24,736 nt of DNA from Pseudomonadota bacterium (GTDB taxonomy: Bacteria; Myxococcota; Bradymonadia; UBA4248), in NCBI GenBank assembly GCA_017613855.1, contig JAGACY010000380.1, forward strand, positions 1 to 24,736, written 5' to 3'. The notes beneath the pieces are model-generated. The model ran no database searches. It had not been told where the DNA came from and was given only the letters and a program-made list of their open reading frames with translations. Position numbers and translations under genes: made by a program. This document shows, piece after piece, positions 1 to 7,402 of the stretch (positions are counted from its first letter, which is position 1; each line of letters starts with the position of its first letter).

Positions 1-20
1 AAAGAAGAATGGTAAATTTT

Positions 21-402
21 GAGTGATTGGTCTTGTGCCCCATAAGACGGTATACTCTGCGAGTTTACATAATATGAGGGGGATTTACTTAGAAAATCGC
101 AGAGGTTTACTTGGAAAAAAGAAGAATGGTTAAATTTTGAGTGATTAATCTTATACCCCATAAGACGGTATACTCTGCGAGTTTACATAATATGAAGGCG
201 GAGGGACTTGTAAACTCGTAGAGTGAGATTGGGTATTTTTGAGTGATTAATCTTATACCCTATAAGACGGTATGCTCTGCGAGTTTACATAAGATGATGG
301 GATTTACTTGGAAAATCGCAGGCTCTGATGGTTTTCGAGTGATTGGTCTTATTCCCCATAAGACTGTATACCCTGCGAGTTTACATAAGATGATGGGATT
401 TG
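21..402. repeat. Four degenerate tandem repeats of about 60 bp
   Basis: Units begin at 21, 139, 241 and 337 (spacings 118, 102 and 96 bp). Each starts GAGTGATT, continues through CATAAGACGGTATACTCTGC and ends near GAGTTTACATAA. Each contains a small inverted repeat, CTTAT/ATAAG around a CCC core. It is perfect in units 2-4, has a G-U wobble in unit 1, and is extended by one pair in unit 3. Units 2-4 are spaced by multiples of three, so an open frame crosses units 3-4, but substitutions show no obvious synonymous bias. I see no convincing gene here. The array ends just before the stop codon of the minus-strand gene at 421. Confidence 0.75.
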
Positions 403-420
403 AGTTGACTCGACGCTGGT

Positions 421-1038
421 TCAATATGATTTTGCCCACTGGTTTCCTGAAACATGTAAAAAATGCAATTGCCTGAGATAGTTCTCATGAGCGGGATTGG
501 TGGTATTCGCTGTAAATGCGTTAATCCCCTGTGAACGAAAATACTCATGTTCTTTACCGAAGAAATAACGGCCAATGCGGCGGTCACGGAATTTATCCGT
601 AACATAGTCGACGACGATGTCTGCATTGTCATCTTTCTGGTTATATCCAAGCAAACCGGCGATTTCATTGTTGCGAACAAAATACAATAAGTGTTCTGCT
701 TTCTGGTAAGCATCGTTGAACGAGAATTTCTTCAGATCCTCGGCGTGTTTGTTTATGAACCACTTAAAATACTCGGAATTGCGATCGGCTTTGACGAGCT
801 CAAAGCTGTTTTGGACGTGATAAAGACGCCAAAGCTGCACCACATCAATGACGAGTGCTCCAAGATTCATCAGAGCTGTCGGATAGGAATGGATTATACA
901 AGCATAAACAATGAATGCGATAGCGCCAATGCCATTGATAATCCATAGTTTTTTGACGCTTGTGCGCGTCAAAGAGAAGACAACAATGAGGGAAGCCAGA
1001 TAGCCAAAAGCTTCAACGAAAAATTCGAATGTAAACAT
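421..1038 (-). CDS. YgjV-like inner membrane protein with C-terminal GNAT-like domain
   Basis: A protein of 205 residues. Residues 1-85 are hydrophobic, with about three or four membrane segments, and match the pattern of the YgjV family of small inner membrane proteins (start MFTFEFFVEAFGYLASL). From about residue 90 the protein is soluble and resembles a degenerate GNAT acyltransferase fold: a strand ADIVVDYV, then a helix-turn region DRRIGRYFFGKEHEYF, then a terminal HENYLRQLHF segment. The ATG at 1038 is preferred over the upstream GTG-type frame start at 1170 because AGGA precedes it at good spacing and the added N-terminus is not family-like. Substrate and function are unknown. The membrane-plus-GNAT arrangement is known from memory in other bacteria, but the specific reaction is not. 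Confidence 0.72.
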   Translation of the reverse strand: MFTFEFFVEAFGYLASLIVVFSLTRTSVKKLWIINGIGAIAFIVYACIIHSYPTALMNLGALVIDVVQLWRLYHVQNSFELVKADRNSEYFKWFINKHAEDLKKFSFNDAYQKAEHLLYFVRNNEIAGLLGYNQKDDNADIVVDYVTDKFRDRRIGRYFFGKEHEYFRSQGINAFTANTTNPAHENYLRQLHFLHVSGNQWAKSY

Positions 1039-1290
1039 ACGGTTTCCTAAGGTCAATGCATGCCATTTGAATGTAAAGACTGACAAGCGAGAAACCGTAG
1101 TGATAGCCAAACGCAGTAAATATTGCCAAATGGCGACTTCTGTCCGCGCCCTGCGCGTGTGCACATGCACTCAAATGACAAAGCCCGTGTGAGAAAGGCA
1201 ATACATGCGCTTGTGTAGGCAAAACGCCCACATGTGATCATGTACGTATATTTTCGATACACTTAATGGAGATTTGATGCAAGAAAAAAA
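1039..1290. other. Spacer upstream of the YgjV-like gene, no gene seen
   Basis: Several short overlapping minus-strand frames (64-72 residues) occur here. None has a ribosome binding site or a recognisable sequence, and I treat them as chance. An imperfect palindrome around CATGTGATCATG lies near 1235. It may hold the promoter of the minus-strand gene at 1038, but no clear -35/-10 pair is visible. Confidence 0.4.
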
Positions 1291-1352
1291 GGCCGTATTG
1301 CCAAAGGCAATAGGCCGAAAAAAACCGTATTGCCAAAGGCAATAGGCTTTTT
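1284..1352 (-). terminator. Tandem bulged hairpins, terminators for the zinc-ribbon gene
   Basis: Two near-identical hairpins at 1291-1316 and 1321-1352 follow the minus-strand gene that ends at 1380. Each has inner arms TATTGCC/GGCAATA with an AAA loop and one unpaired base next to TAT/ATA. Outer arms are GGCC/GGCC in the first, and A-run plus CC / GG plus T-run in the second. On the minus strand each is followed by a run of T, as in Rho-independent terminators. Both belong to the bulged-hairpin family described in the findings. Confidence 0.7.
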
Positions 1353-1379
1353 CACATAAAAACAAAAAACATCACTCCC

Positions 1380-2360
1380 CTATTTGTCTGCATCATCTTT
1401 GAAACTGTATTGGTGCGATAAAACGACGAATCGTTCATAGGCGAGCAATAGACGGCGGACGATGCATTCGAATTTGAGTTTTGTTTCGGTACCCGCATGT
1501 TTGGCATTCAATTCAAAAATGATGCTGTGCGGACTGAATGAGAGTTCAAATTGACCGAGTTTAGTGAGTTGATTGAGATTTTCCGAGACGCCGCGTTGTT
1601 TCAGGAACACGTGCCAAGGGGTGATATGCTGCATATCCTCGGTAGCGTCAACATGCTTGCGCAAATTGCCGTGCAGAGCCAGTTTCCTTCGTCCACATCG
1701 AACAACGCGCTGAAGCGGAGAGAGTGAAAACATGTGTACATCCAGCAGGCAAGGTTCGACGGGTGTAATGGCAATACGGCTTCTAGTAGACATTTGCCAG
1801 TGATCGACCTTGATTTCCATATCATGGAATGTGACGAGCTGAACGGTTTGTAGTTTATTTTCGGATAAAATCGGAGGATTTGCATGACAACTCTGGCAGC
1901 AATAGCCAATGCCGGCATCATAAAGCGATTCGAGAGATGAAACCGAAGCGCCGCAATCGCAGCATTTGATATCGAGATTGTCAATGGGCGATTTGGCAAG
2001 CATACCAGAGATAGCGCGTTCAGCTTTAAGCTGAAGGCCAACGATTAAACTAAACTGGACGGCATCAAAAAAACAGGATGCACATCTGGGGCAGACATGA
2101 AAGGCTATCTGACTGCCATTTTCGAGTTCAAGTCTGTAAATTCTGCAGTTGGTCTGACAATGCGGACAGGCGAGATCGACAAAAGCAGCTTCGGAATCAG
2201 CAACAATTTTATCGCATTCAAGTCCAAGAAAGGTACGGCATTCGAGGGAACGCATCCAGACACCATGACACTCAGAGCACATATAGGCATACAGTGGCGA
2301 GGACAGGTCTGCATTCAAAACAATAGAACTAAGCGTTCCATGCAATCTTGGACATTGCAT
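1380..2360 (-). CDS. Multi-zinc-ribbon protein (zf-TFIIB-like), function unknown
   Basis: A protein of 326 residues with no signal peptide or membrane segment, so probably cytoplasmic. The first 160 residues hold three cysteine clusters. The first has CxxCHGVW at 28-34, the signature of zf-TFIIB-like ribbons, although its front half is degenerate (CPRL at 3-6). The second is CPHC at 65 paired with CPRC at 90. The third is CCDC at 133-136 paired with CCQSC at 154-158. The remaining 165 residues have no motif I recognise. The start ATG has GGAG about nine bases upstream. It lies 141 bp downstream of the anchored-protein gene on the same strand and may share its transcript. Tandem bulged hairpins follow it. 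Function is unknown. Confidence 0.72.
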   Translation of the reverse strand: MQCPRLHGTLSSIVLNADLSSPLYAYMCSECHGVWMRSLECRTFLGLECDKIVADSEAAFVDLACPHCQTNCRIYRLELENGSQIAFHVCPRCASCFFDAVQFSLIVGLQLKAERAISGMLAKSPIDNLDIKCCDCGASVSSLESLYDAGIGYCCQSCHANPPILSENKLQTVQLVTFHDMEIKVDHWQMSTRSRIAITPVEPCLLDVHMFSLSPLQRVVRCGRRKLALHGNLRKHVDATEDMQHITPWHVFLKQRGVSENLNQLTKLGQFELSFSPHSIIFELNAKHAGTETKLKFECIVRRLLLAYERFVVLSHQYSFKDDADK

Positions 2361-2501
2361 CTAGGTGTGCTCCAATCGTTGACAAGGCCGAAGAGGATAC
2401 TTTCCGGGATTATTATCCAGACACTTCCAAAGGATTAGCCATTGGTAATGCATAATCATTCAGATCTTTAATACAGTCTTTATGGCATAAAATTGATCTT
2501 G

Positions 2502-3707
2502 TTAGAAAAGGGGATTGAGCAAAGGCGTCAGCATTTCTTTTGGCTCAATATAAGCATAGAAAACAGCGATCACCAGGCAAATTGTGACGATAAAAATCAG
2601 AATCCATGCCAGGATGACACTTGCAGGAATCTTTGCTTTTTCTCGATGTTCAGTTGGAGCGTTTGATTTCGTCTGCTCAGAAGCTTCTTCTTTTTTATTC
2701 TCAGAGGAAGTTGTTTCCTCTGCAGCAGGATTGGAAGCTTCTGCAGATGTATTCGTCTGGGGAGCCTGAATGGCTGTTGTTTTATTTTCAGTAGATACGA
2801 TGAGATTTTGGGGTGCTGTAATCGCTGCCGTTTTAGCAGAATCTGCCTGAGCCGCGGGTGTCTGCTGTGGAACAACAGGTAAAACCGATGCCTGATCCGC
2901 AGCCGCATTCTTTTGCTGAGCATCACTTAGAACTTTGTTGTCAAGCGTGGCCTGCTGCTGTGCAGCAATGCCCTGTGCTTTTACTTCAGCAGTCGAACCG
3001 ATTTGCTGAGATGCATGAAGCCCCGTCGATCTTTTACTGTCGGATGATGCATTAAACTGAGGCATGCCCGGTTTGGGTGCTTGCATGGCACTGTGAACAA
3101 TGGCAGGTTTCTTATTGCCGAGGATATTGACTGCATTCAGGCTTTGATTGGAATTTGACATTCTGTTAGCCGATTGAGCTGCAGCAAACAAATCCATGGC
3201 ACTCATGCCGAGTGTGCTTTCTTTTGTCGGTGTTTCTTCGGGAATGGCAGAATCATCCGGTTCGAGCCAGTTCGATTCGTTCCAACGCCCTACTCCACTG
3301 ACATCCGCAGCATCAGACAGCCCCAGATCGAGCGATGATGGCATCTCGAGACTGGACCATGCGTCCGATGTCAGATCACCAATCGAATCTGTTGATGGAT
3401 CTGGAACTCCGAGTGCACCGACAACAAGTGTATCTATAGAGCCATCTTTTGGTCCAAGCAGTTGTGATTCACTTGCATCGCTCACACAATCGGCGGGGAA
3501 ACCAAGCCCTGCGACCTGACGTCTGAGCAATTGGGCATCCCGCAATGAAAGCGCTGATGCGACAATAAGATTGCCTGCGCGATCCGCATTGAGCGGCAAT
3601 TTTACGGGCAAATTATAGCGTATTGCCAATTGCTCAAATGTTTCTATTTGTGCTGAGGCATAATTGCCTGCCGGCAATATTACCGAAAATTTTGCCTCGT
3701 GCTTCAT
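2502..3707 (-). CDS. Tail-anchored protein with Ser/Ala/Gln-rich linker
   Basis: A protein of 401 residues. Residues 1-75 form a small alternating strand/helix domain (KFSVILPAGNY onward) somewhat like SPOR or ferredoxin-like folds, though I cannot assign a family. Residues 80-350 are low-complexity, first acidic and Ser/Asp-rich, then Ala/Gln/Thr/Lys-rich, and probably disordered. A single strong membrane segment lies at about 361-385 (VILAWILIFIVTICLVIAVF), with 15 residues after it. There is no N-terminal signal, so the likely topology is a cytoplasmic body with a C-terminal anchor. The ATG start is backed by GAGGG eight bases upstream. Function is unknown, and the ends are better supported than any role. 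Confidence 0.68.
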   Translation of the reverse strand: MKHEAKFSVILPAGNYASAQIETFEQLAIRYNLPVKLPLNADRAGNLIVASALSLRDAQLLRRQVAGLGFPADCVSDASESQLLGPKDGSIDTLVVGALGVPDPSTDSIGDLTSDAWSSLEMPSSLDLGLSDAADVSGVGRWNESNWLEPDDSAIPEETPTKESTLGMSAMDLFAAAQSANRMSNSNQSLNAVNILGNKKPAIVHSAMQAPKPGMPQFNASSDSKRSTGLHASQQIGSTAEVKAQGIAAQQQATLDNKVLSDAQQKNAAADQASVLPVVPQQTPAAQADSAKTAAITAPQNLIVSTENKTTAIQAPQTNTSAEASNPAAEETTSSENKKEEASEQTKSNAPTEHREKAKIPASVILAWILIFIVTICLVIAVFYAYIEPKEMLTPLLNPLF

Positions 3708-4117
3708 TCGCTTTACCCTCTATGGAAAGGTCTCTACCTTATTTTGAAAAGTCTGTATGAAAATGGATAATCGTGGGTATCGCCAGATTTCAATCAAACT
3801 CCGAGACGCTTGTACCACAGGTTTAATCCGATAGCACATAAAATTAGCAATGTGCAATGAGCAATGCGCGATTGAACTGCGATTATTAAGGTTATTACTA
3901 AAGATTTGATTGTGTTAAAGCAGCTCGCAAAATCTCCACACTCGTACGACAAAACCCAAGGTTTCAGGTGTTGGAAATCCGGAAACAAACAATTAATAAT
4001 GAATAGCAACCTCAAATAATCGTTACGTTTCGAAGTTGTCTCAACTACCCCATGACGTTTCAACCGGAACCAAGCACCAAAAACGCATTTTAGGGAATAG
4101 AAAACCAATACGCAGAT
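3708..4117. other. Divergent spacer before mlaE
   Basis: This region lies between divergent genes. It contains one heptanucleotide array and otherwise no gene I can support. A 129-codon minus-strand frame (3794-4183) runs through it and into mlaE. It lacks a ribosome binding site and family-like sequence, so I reject it. Confidence 0.45.
3846..3873. repeat. Heptanucleotide tandem array (AGCAATG type)
   Basis: Four consecutive 7-bp units: AGCAATG, TGCAATG, AGCAATG, CGCGATT. It is intergenic and shares its 7-bp period and GCAAT core with the other arrays in the window. Confidence 0.65.
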
Positions 4118-4126
4118 TGTTATATT
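4118..4126 (+). promoter_or_regulatory. Candidate extended -10 promoter for mlaED
   Basis: TG-T-TATATT matches the extended -10 form (TGnTATAAT) with one mismatch in the hexamer. No good -35 hexamer is seen at the usual distance. It lies about 42 bp ahead of the mlaE start, in a spacer that has no other obvious promoter for the operon. Confidence 0.35.
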
Positions 4127-4167
4127 AGCAGCGTTTTTTCTCGGTCTCTTTAACGGAGTCACAGACC

Positions 4168-4968
4168 TTGCAGGATGAACCAAAACATAAAAATGGCGCA
4201 GTAAACGCGATTGAGAATCTTGGCGAATGGTTCATTCAGTTGTTCAAATCTCTTGGGAATTTTCTGAACCTGTTTGGTCAAATGCTGGTGGCCACGTTTC
4301 GCCCACCATTCCGAATAAAACAGCTGCTCATCTCGATGGAATTCGTCGGTTGGGGTTCCCTGTTTATCATTATTTTGACTGGATTTTTTACTGGTGCCAT
4401 TCTTGCGTACCAGTGCAACTATGCATTTGGGCTTTTTGGTGCACAAACACTGACAGGTTCAACCGTTGCGCTGGCATTGTGCCGTGAACTCTCCCCAGTC
4501 CTTGGGGCCATCATGGTGGCAGGCCGTGCCTCTTCTGGAATGGCCACAGTTCTCGGAACGATGCGCGTCACAGAACAGATTGATGCCATGAAAACCATGG
4601 CCGTCGATCCGGTTCAATATTTAATTGTACCGCGCGTATGGGCAACCGTTCTCATGATGCCGGTCTTATGTGCAGTCTTTGATTTTGTAGGTATTGTCGC
4701 TTCCTATTTTGTTGGAATTTTTATCGGCGGTGTGGATTTTGGTTCTTTTGATGCCATGATCGACAGCCTGCTCAATCCTTTCGACGTCACTGGCGGCTTT
4801 ATTAAAGCAGCCATATTCGGACTCGTGATCAGCTTCATTGGATGCTACAAAGGCTATTTCGCCGGCGGCGGCGCCAAGGGCGTTGGTGAGGCTACGAAGG
4901 ATGCGGTTGTGTTCGCCTCCGTCACCATTCTCATTCTCGATTATTTTCTGACAATGATCATTTGGTAG
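4168..4968 (+). CDS. mlaE: MlaE family lipid ABC transporter permease
   Basis: Permease subunit of an MCE (Mla-type) ABC transporter, which moves phospholipids between inner and outer membranes. The 266-residue length is normal for the family. An amphipathic N-terminal helix (about 13-40) precedes roughly five or six membrane segments. The conserved central block runs from CRELSPVLGAIMVAGRAS to GTMRVTEQIDAM, where the EQIDAM segment corresponds to the coupling helix contacting the ATPase. The start is TTG at 4168, with GGAG nine bases upstream; the nearest ATG is out of frame and the first in-frame ATG would remove the N-terminal helix. The stop lies immediately before mlaD, so translation is probably coupled. 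No mlaF ATPase gene lies in or beside the pair. Confidence 0.93.
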   Translation: MQDEPKHKNGAVNAIENLGEWFIQLFKSLGNFLNLFGQMLVATFRPPFRIKQLLISMEFVGWGSLFIIILTGFFTGAILAYQCNYAFGLFGAQTLTGSTVALALCRELSPVLGAIMVAGRASSGMATVLGTMRVTEQIDAMKTMAVDPVQYLIVPRVWATVLMMPVLCAVFDFVGIVASYFVGIFIGGVDFGSFDAMIDSLLNPFDVTGGFIKAAIFGLVISFIGCYKGYFAGGGAKGVGEATKDAVVFASVTILILDYFLTMIIW

Positions 4969-5003
4969 CACCATTTGATATTGCCGGTATTTCCCATATT
5001 TCG

Positions 5004-6590
5004 ATGCAAAAGTTCTCTGCCCCATTTAAAGTTGGCCTCGTCATTGTCGTTGGCCTCATCGTGACGATCGTCATGATCATTCGCTTTTCCGCTTCCTGGG
5101 GAAAAGGCTCTGAACTCATTGAGCTGCATGCCTATTTTGAAGATGCAACCGGACTGGCCGTGCGCTCACAAGTTCAGGTGGCCGGTATTCAGGTGGGGGA
5201 AGTCGTATCGATCGCACTTGAAAATAATCGGGCCCATGTTGTCTTTAATGTCCGGGAAGATGTCCCCATGTATACCGGCATTTGTGAAAAAGAGAATTAC
5301 TGCCGGAATGGTGCGACCGTCGTCAAAAAATTGTCAGGAATTCTGGGCGATTACCATCTCGAACTCACCCCGGGTATCGAAGGCGAATTGCTTAAAAATG
5401 GCGACAATGTCCCCAATGTCATTCAGGCCGGCGGCGCGGAAGCCTTGCTCAACGATGCCGGCAGAATCATGAAAAACGTCTCTCAGGTCACCGAGATGCT
5501 TTCTACAGTACTCGGGGGTGATGATGGACAACAGAAAATCGCCAAACTCCTCGATGATCTCAATGAGACAATGGCCGGCATTAACACCATTACCAACGAA
5601 AATGCCGAAAAAATCGCATCCATCTTGTCCAATGTCGATACGATTACCAGGAATGCCTCTGAAATATCCGAAACGGGCAACCATGAGCTCACTGAACTGG
5701 CTCAGGAACTGTCCGAAACATTGCGTCAGCTTCGGATAACCGTCAATCACATCGATTCCGGTGTCGGCGGTACGCTCGATTCTGCCCAGGGCAGCCTCGA
5801 CCAGCTGAGAGCTTCGATCGATCGACTCGATCGTACGCTTTCGAATGTCGAAACCATCGCACAAAATGTCAACAATGGCGAAGGCACCGTGGGGAAACTG
5901 CTCACCGATGACAGCATTGCCAATGAGGCTCAGGCACTTCTGACCGAAACCCGCGAACTCATCCGATCCGGTACCGATACCGTCGATGGCGCCAATTCTC
6001 TGCTCAAGCCGATTTCCAATCTGGATGTCGATATCGCCCTGCGAGGCGACTATCTCGTCAATGCCAATTCCTTTAAGGTCGACTTTGGCATCAAACTCCA
6101 GCCGGCATTCAATAAATACTATTATCTCGGGCTCGTCATGGACCCGCACGGAACTTCAAAGACGAAGACCGTTTTGACCGAATCCTCGACTTCCGGCCCC
6201 GTTTACGAGACCGTTACGACCAACGACGACAGCGTCAAATTTAATTTGCAGTATGCAGCCACCTGGCGCTGGTTTACCGGGCGTTTCGGCGTCTTTGAAA
6301 ATACCGGCGGTCTCGGCGGCGATGTCGAAATGTTCAGCAAAAACTGGAAAATCAGTTTCGATGTCTTTGCCTTTAATGACAACCCGTTCCCACGCATCCG
6401 CGGTACAACCCTGCTCTATTTCTCATTGTTTACGCCCGAAAACTGGACATGGGCCCGCACATTTTATTTGTCTGCAGGGTTCGACGATCCGCTCAACCTC
6501 AACGTGTTCGATTACTTCTTTGGCATTGGATTCCGGTTTAACGACAACGATGTCAAAAGTGTTATGGGCATGATGCCGTCTATAAAATAG
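5004..6590 (+). CDS. mlaD: MlaD-like MCE protein with coiled coil and C-terminal barrel-like domain
   Basis: Periplasmic substrate-binding component of the MCE lipid transporter, anchored in the inner membrane. It has 528 residues, far longer than E. coli MlaD. It begins MQKFSAPFKVGL, then one membrane helix (about 10-30). The MCE domain (about 37-125) contains the ATGLAVRSQVQVAGIQVGEV core and a CEKENYC insertion. A long helical, Asn/Asp-rich region follows (about 150-340), including the family motif NNGEGTVGKLLTDDS. The last 180 residues are strand-rich with aromatic endings (KYYYLGLVMDP), like the outer-membrane barrel-type extensions seen in delta- and epsilonproteobacterial homologues. 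The ATG at 5004 fits the family N-terminus. A TTG at 4962 overlapping the mlaE stop is the alternative and would add 14 residues. Confidence 0.88.
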   Translation: MQKFSAPFKVGLVIVVGLIVTIVMIIRFSASWGKGSELIELHAYFEDATGLAVRSQVQVAGIQVGEVVSIALENNRAHVVFNVREDVPMYTGICEKENYCRNGATVVKKLSGILGDYHLELTPGIEGELLKNGDNVPNVIQAGGAEALLNDAGRIMKNVSQVTEMLSTVLGGDDGQQKIAKLLDDLNETMAGINTITNENAEKIASILSNVDTITRNASEISETGNHELTELAQELSETLRQLRITVNHIDSGVGGTLDSAQGSLDQLRASIDRLDRTLSNVETIAQNVNNGEGTVGKLLTDDSIANEAQALLTETRELIRSGTDTVDGANSLLKPISNLDVDIALRGDYLVNANSFKVDFGIKLQPAFNKYYYLGLVMDPHGTSKTKTVLTESSTSGPVYETVTTNDDSVKFNLQYAATWRWFTGRFGVFENTGGLGGDVEMFSKNWKISFDVFAFNDNPFPRIRGTTLLYFSLFTPENWTWARTFYLSAGFDDPLNLNVFDYFFGIGFRFNDNDVKSVMGMMPSIK

Positions 6591-6617
6591 GTCACGATTT
6601 TTTCATTGTTCATTTTT

Positions 6618-6683
6618 GCGCGGCTATGCTTGACGCATACGCCCGCGCTCGCCATTTCTATGGCTGACGCCATACGAAATGGC
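6618..6683 (+). repeat. Two adjacent bulged hairpins downstream of mlaD
   Basis: Hairpin 1 (6618-6648) has outer arms GCGCGGC/GCCcGCGC, inner arms TATGC/GCATA, and one unpaired C after ATA. Hairpin 2 (6651-6683) has outer arms GCCATTTC/GAAATGGC, inner arms TATGGC/GCCATA, and the same unpaired C. Sequences differ but the architecture is identical. They follow the mlaD stop by 28 bp and could act in 3'-end formation, although the T-run after them is weak. Confidence 0.7.
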
Positions 6684-6690
6684 ATTTTAA

Positions 6691-6718
6691 TGCGCAATGC
6701 GCAATTGGCAATGCGCAA
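6691..6718. repeat. Heptanucleotide tandem array (TGCGCAA)
   Basis: Units TGCGCAA, TGCGCAA, TTGGCAA, TGCGCAA in perfect 7-bp phase, eight bases after the second bulged hairpin. Confidence 0.7.
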
Positions 6719-7088
6719 TGAAATTTGGTGACCCCAAATGTATCTCTGTATTTAACGAAGGCTTTGTATCCCTATAGAGTGATATGAGGTCATGAGAGAT
6801 TAGATAGAATAAAAGATAGACACTGCGAGCTAACCCTGGGTTACCTCTTTCTCCCTTCCCACCCGCCGACTCGCCGTCCTACCCCAAAACCCCAGCGAGT
6901 TTGCACACAAATCCCTTTCCGCCACGAGAGGGCGTAAAAAAAAGGACTTCCAATGTGCCTGGCATGCACGGCATTTCAGCATCATTTTCTGCGTCCAGAA
7001 AATATGATGACATGAACTCGCCCTGAGCTGGCTGTGCATTATGTCGGGCCGTGTCGTTTGTCAGACAAATCCTGATGTAAACATATGG
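6719..7088. other. Non-coding spacer between mlaD and fmt
   Basis: No supported gene. At 6830-6905 the plus strand is strikingly C-rich (runs of CCC/CCCC), so the minus strand has five G-runs. TAACCC/GGTTA forms a small palindrome at about 6833-6845. Two short overlapping minus-strand frames (69 and 70 codons) cover the stretch without ribosome binding sites. Confidence 0.4.
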
Positions 7089-7201
7089 CATCTCCCCAAA
7101 AAAGGAAGGAGAAAGTCCTTCCTATACTAATGATGCCAACGAGAATGCAGTTGTTACATTTTTTTTTGCTTCTTTTTACTATTTTGCAAAGTGGGGAGAT
7201 G
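7089..7201. repeat. 113-bp segment bounded by 10-bp inverted repeats
   Basis: CATCTCCCCA at 7089-7098 is the exact reverse complement of TGGGGAGATG at 7192-7201. The interior is AT-rich, has a T9 run near 7160, and no coding frame. It could be a small MITE-like relic or a long-range RNA stem. Confidence 0.4.
7098..7122 (-). terminator. Minus-strand hairpin with T-run, no gene above it
   Basis: Arms GGAAGGA/TCCTTCC with a 5-nt loop. Read on the minus strand it is followed by TTTTTT, the form of a Rho-independent terminator. No minus-strand gene lies upstream of it (fmt is on the plus strand). Confidence 0.5.
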
Positions 7202-7267
7202 AATCCACAAAATCATTCTTAAGGGATCACCTTGAAAACTTATGAGATTACCTTGAAATTGCATACA

Positions 7268-7302
7268 GAATTACGAATTACGCATTACGCATTACGAATT
7301 GA
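7268..7302. repeat. Heptanucleotide tandem array (GCATTAC/GAATTAC)
   Basis: Five 7-bp units: GAATTAC twice, GCATTAC twice, then GAATTGA. It lies just before the hairpins of the fmt leader. Confidence 0.7.
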
Positions 7303-7303
7303 C

Positions 7304-7372
7304 AAAAAAAGCGCGGCGTATGAAATAGACGCGCACACGCGGCGTATTCGGCCGCAGGCCGAATAGCGCGTG
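7304..7372 (-). repeat. Two bulged hairpins in the fmt leader
   Basis: Hairpin 1 (7311-7334): outer GCGCGgC/GaCGCGC, inner reduced to TAT/ATA with a GAA loop, unpaired G before TAT. Hairpin 2 (7336-7372): outer CACGC/GCGTG plus GC/GC, inner TATTCGGCC/GGCCGAATA with a GCA loop, unpaired G before TAT. Both are family members in minus orientation. On the minus strand the first is followed by TTTTTTT, so it could terminate antisense transcripts. On the plus strand the pair sits 31 bp ahead of the fmt start. Confidence 0.65.
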
Positions 7373-7402
7373 AACAACCAAAGAAATCAACCCGGAGATA
7401 AT

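Noticed and set aside
21..402. CRISPR array
   Set aside because: Units are about 60 bp, diverged and irregularly spaced. There is no repeat-spacer structure and no cas gene nearby.
243..476. A 77-codon frame across repeat units 3 and 4
   Set aside because: It owes its internal peptide repeat to the DNA repeat spacing, lacks a good ribosome binding site, and overlaps the end of the opposite gene. Kept only as a rival explanation for the repeats.
3794..4183. A 129-codon minus-strand frame upstream of mlaE
   Set aside because: No ribosome binding site, no family-like sequence, contains a heptanucleotide array, and overlaps the mlaE start.
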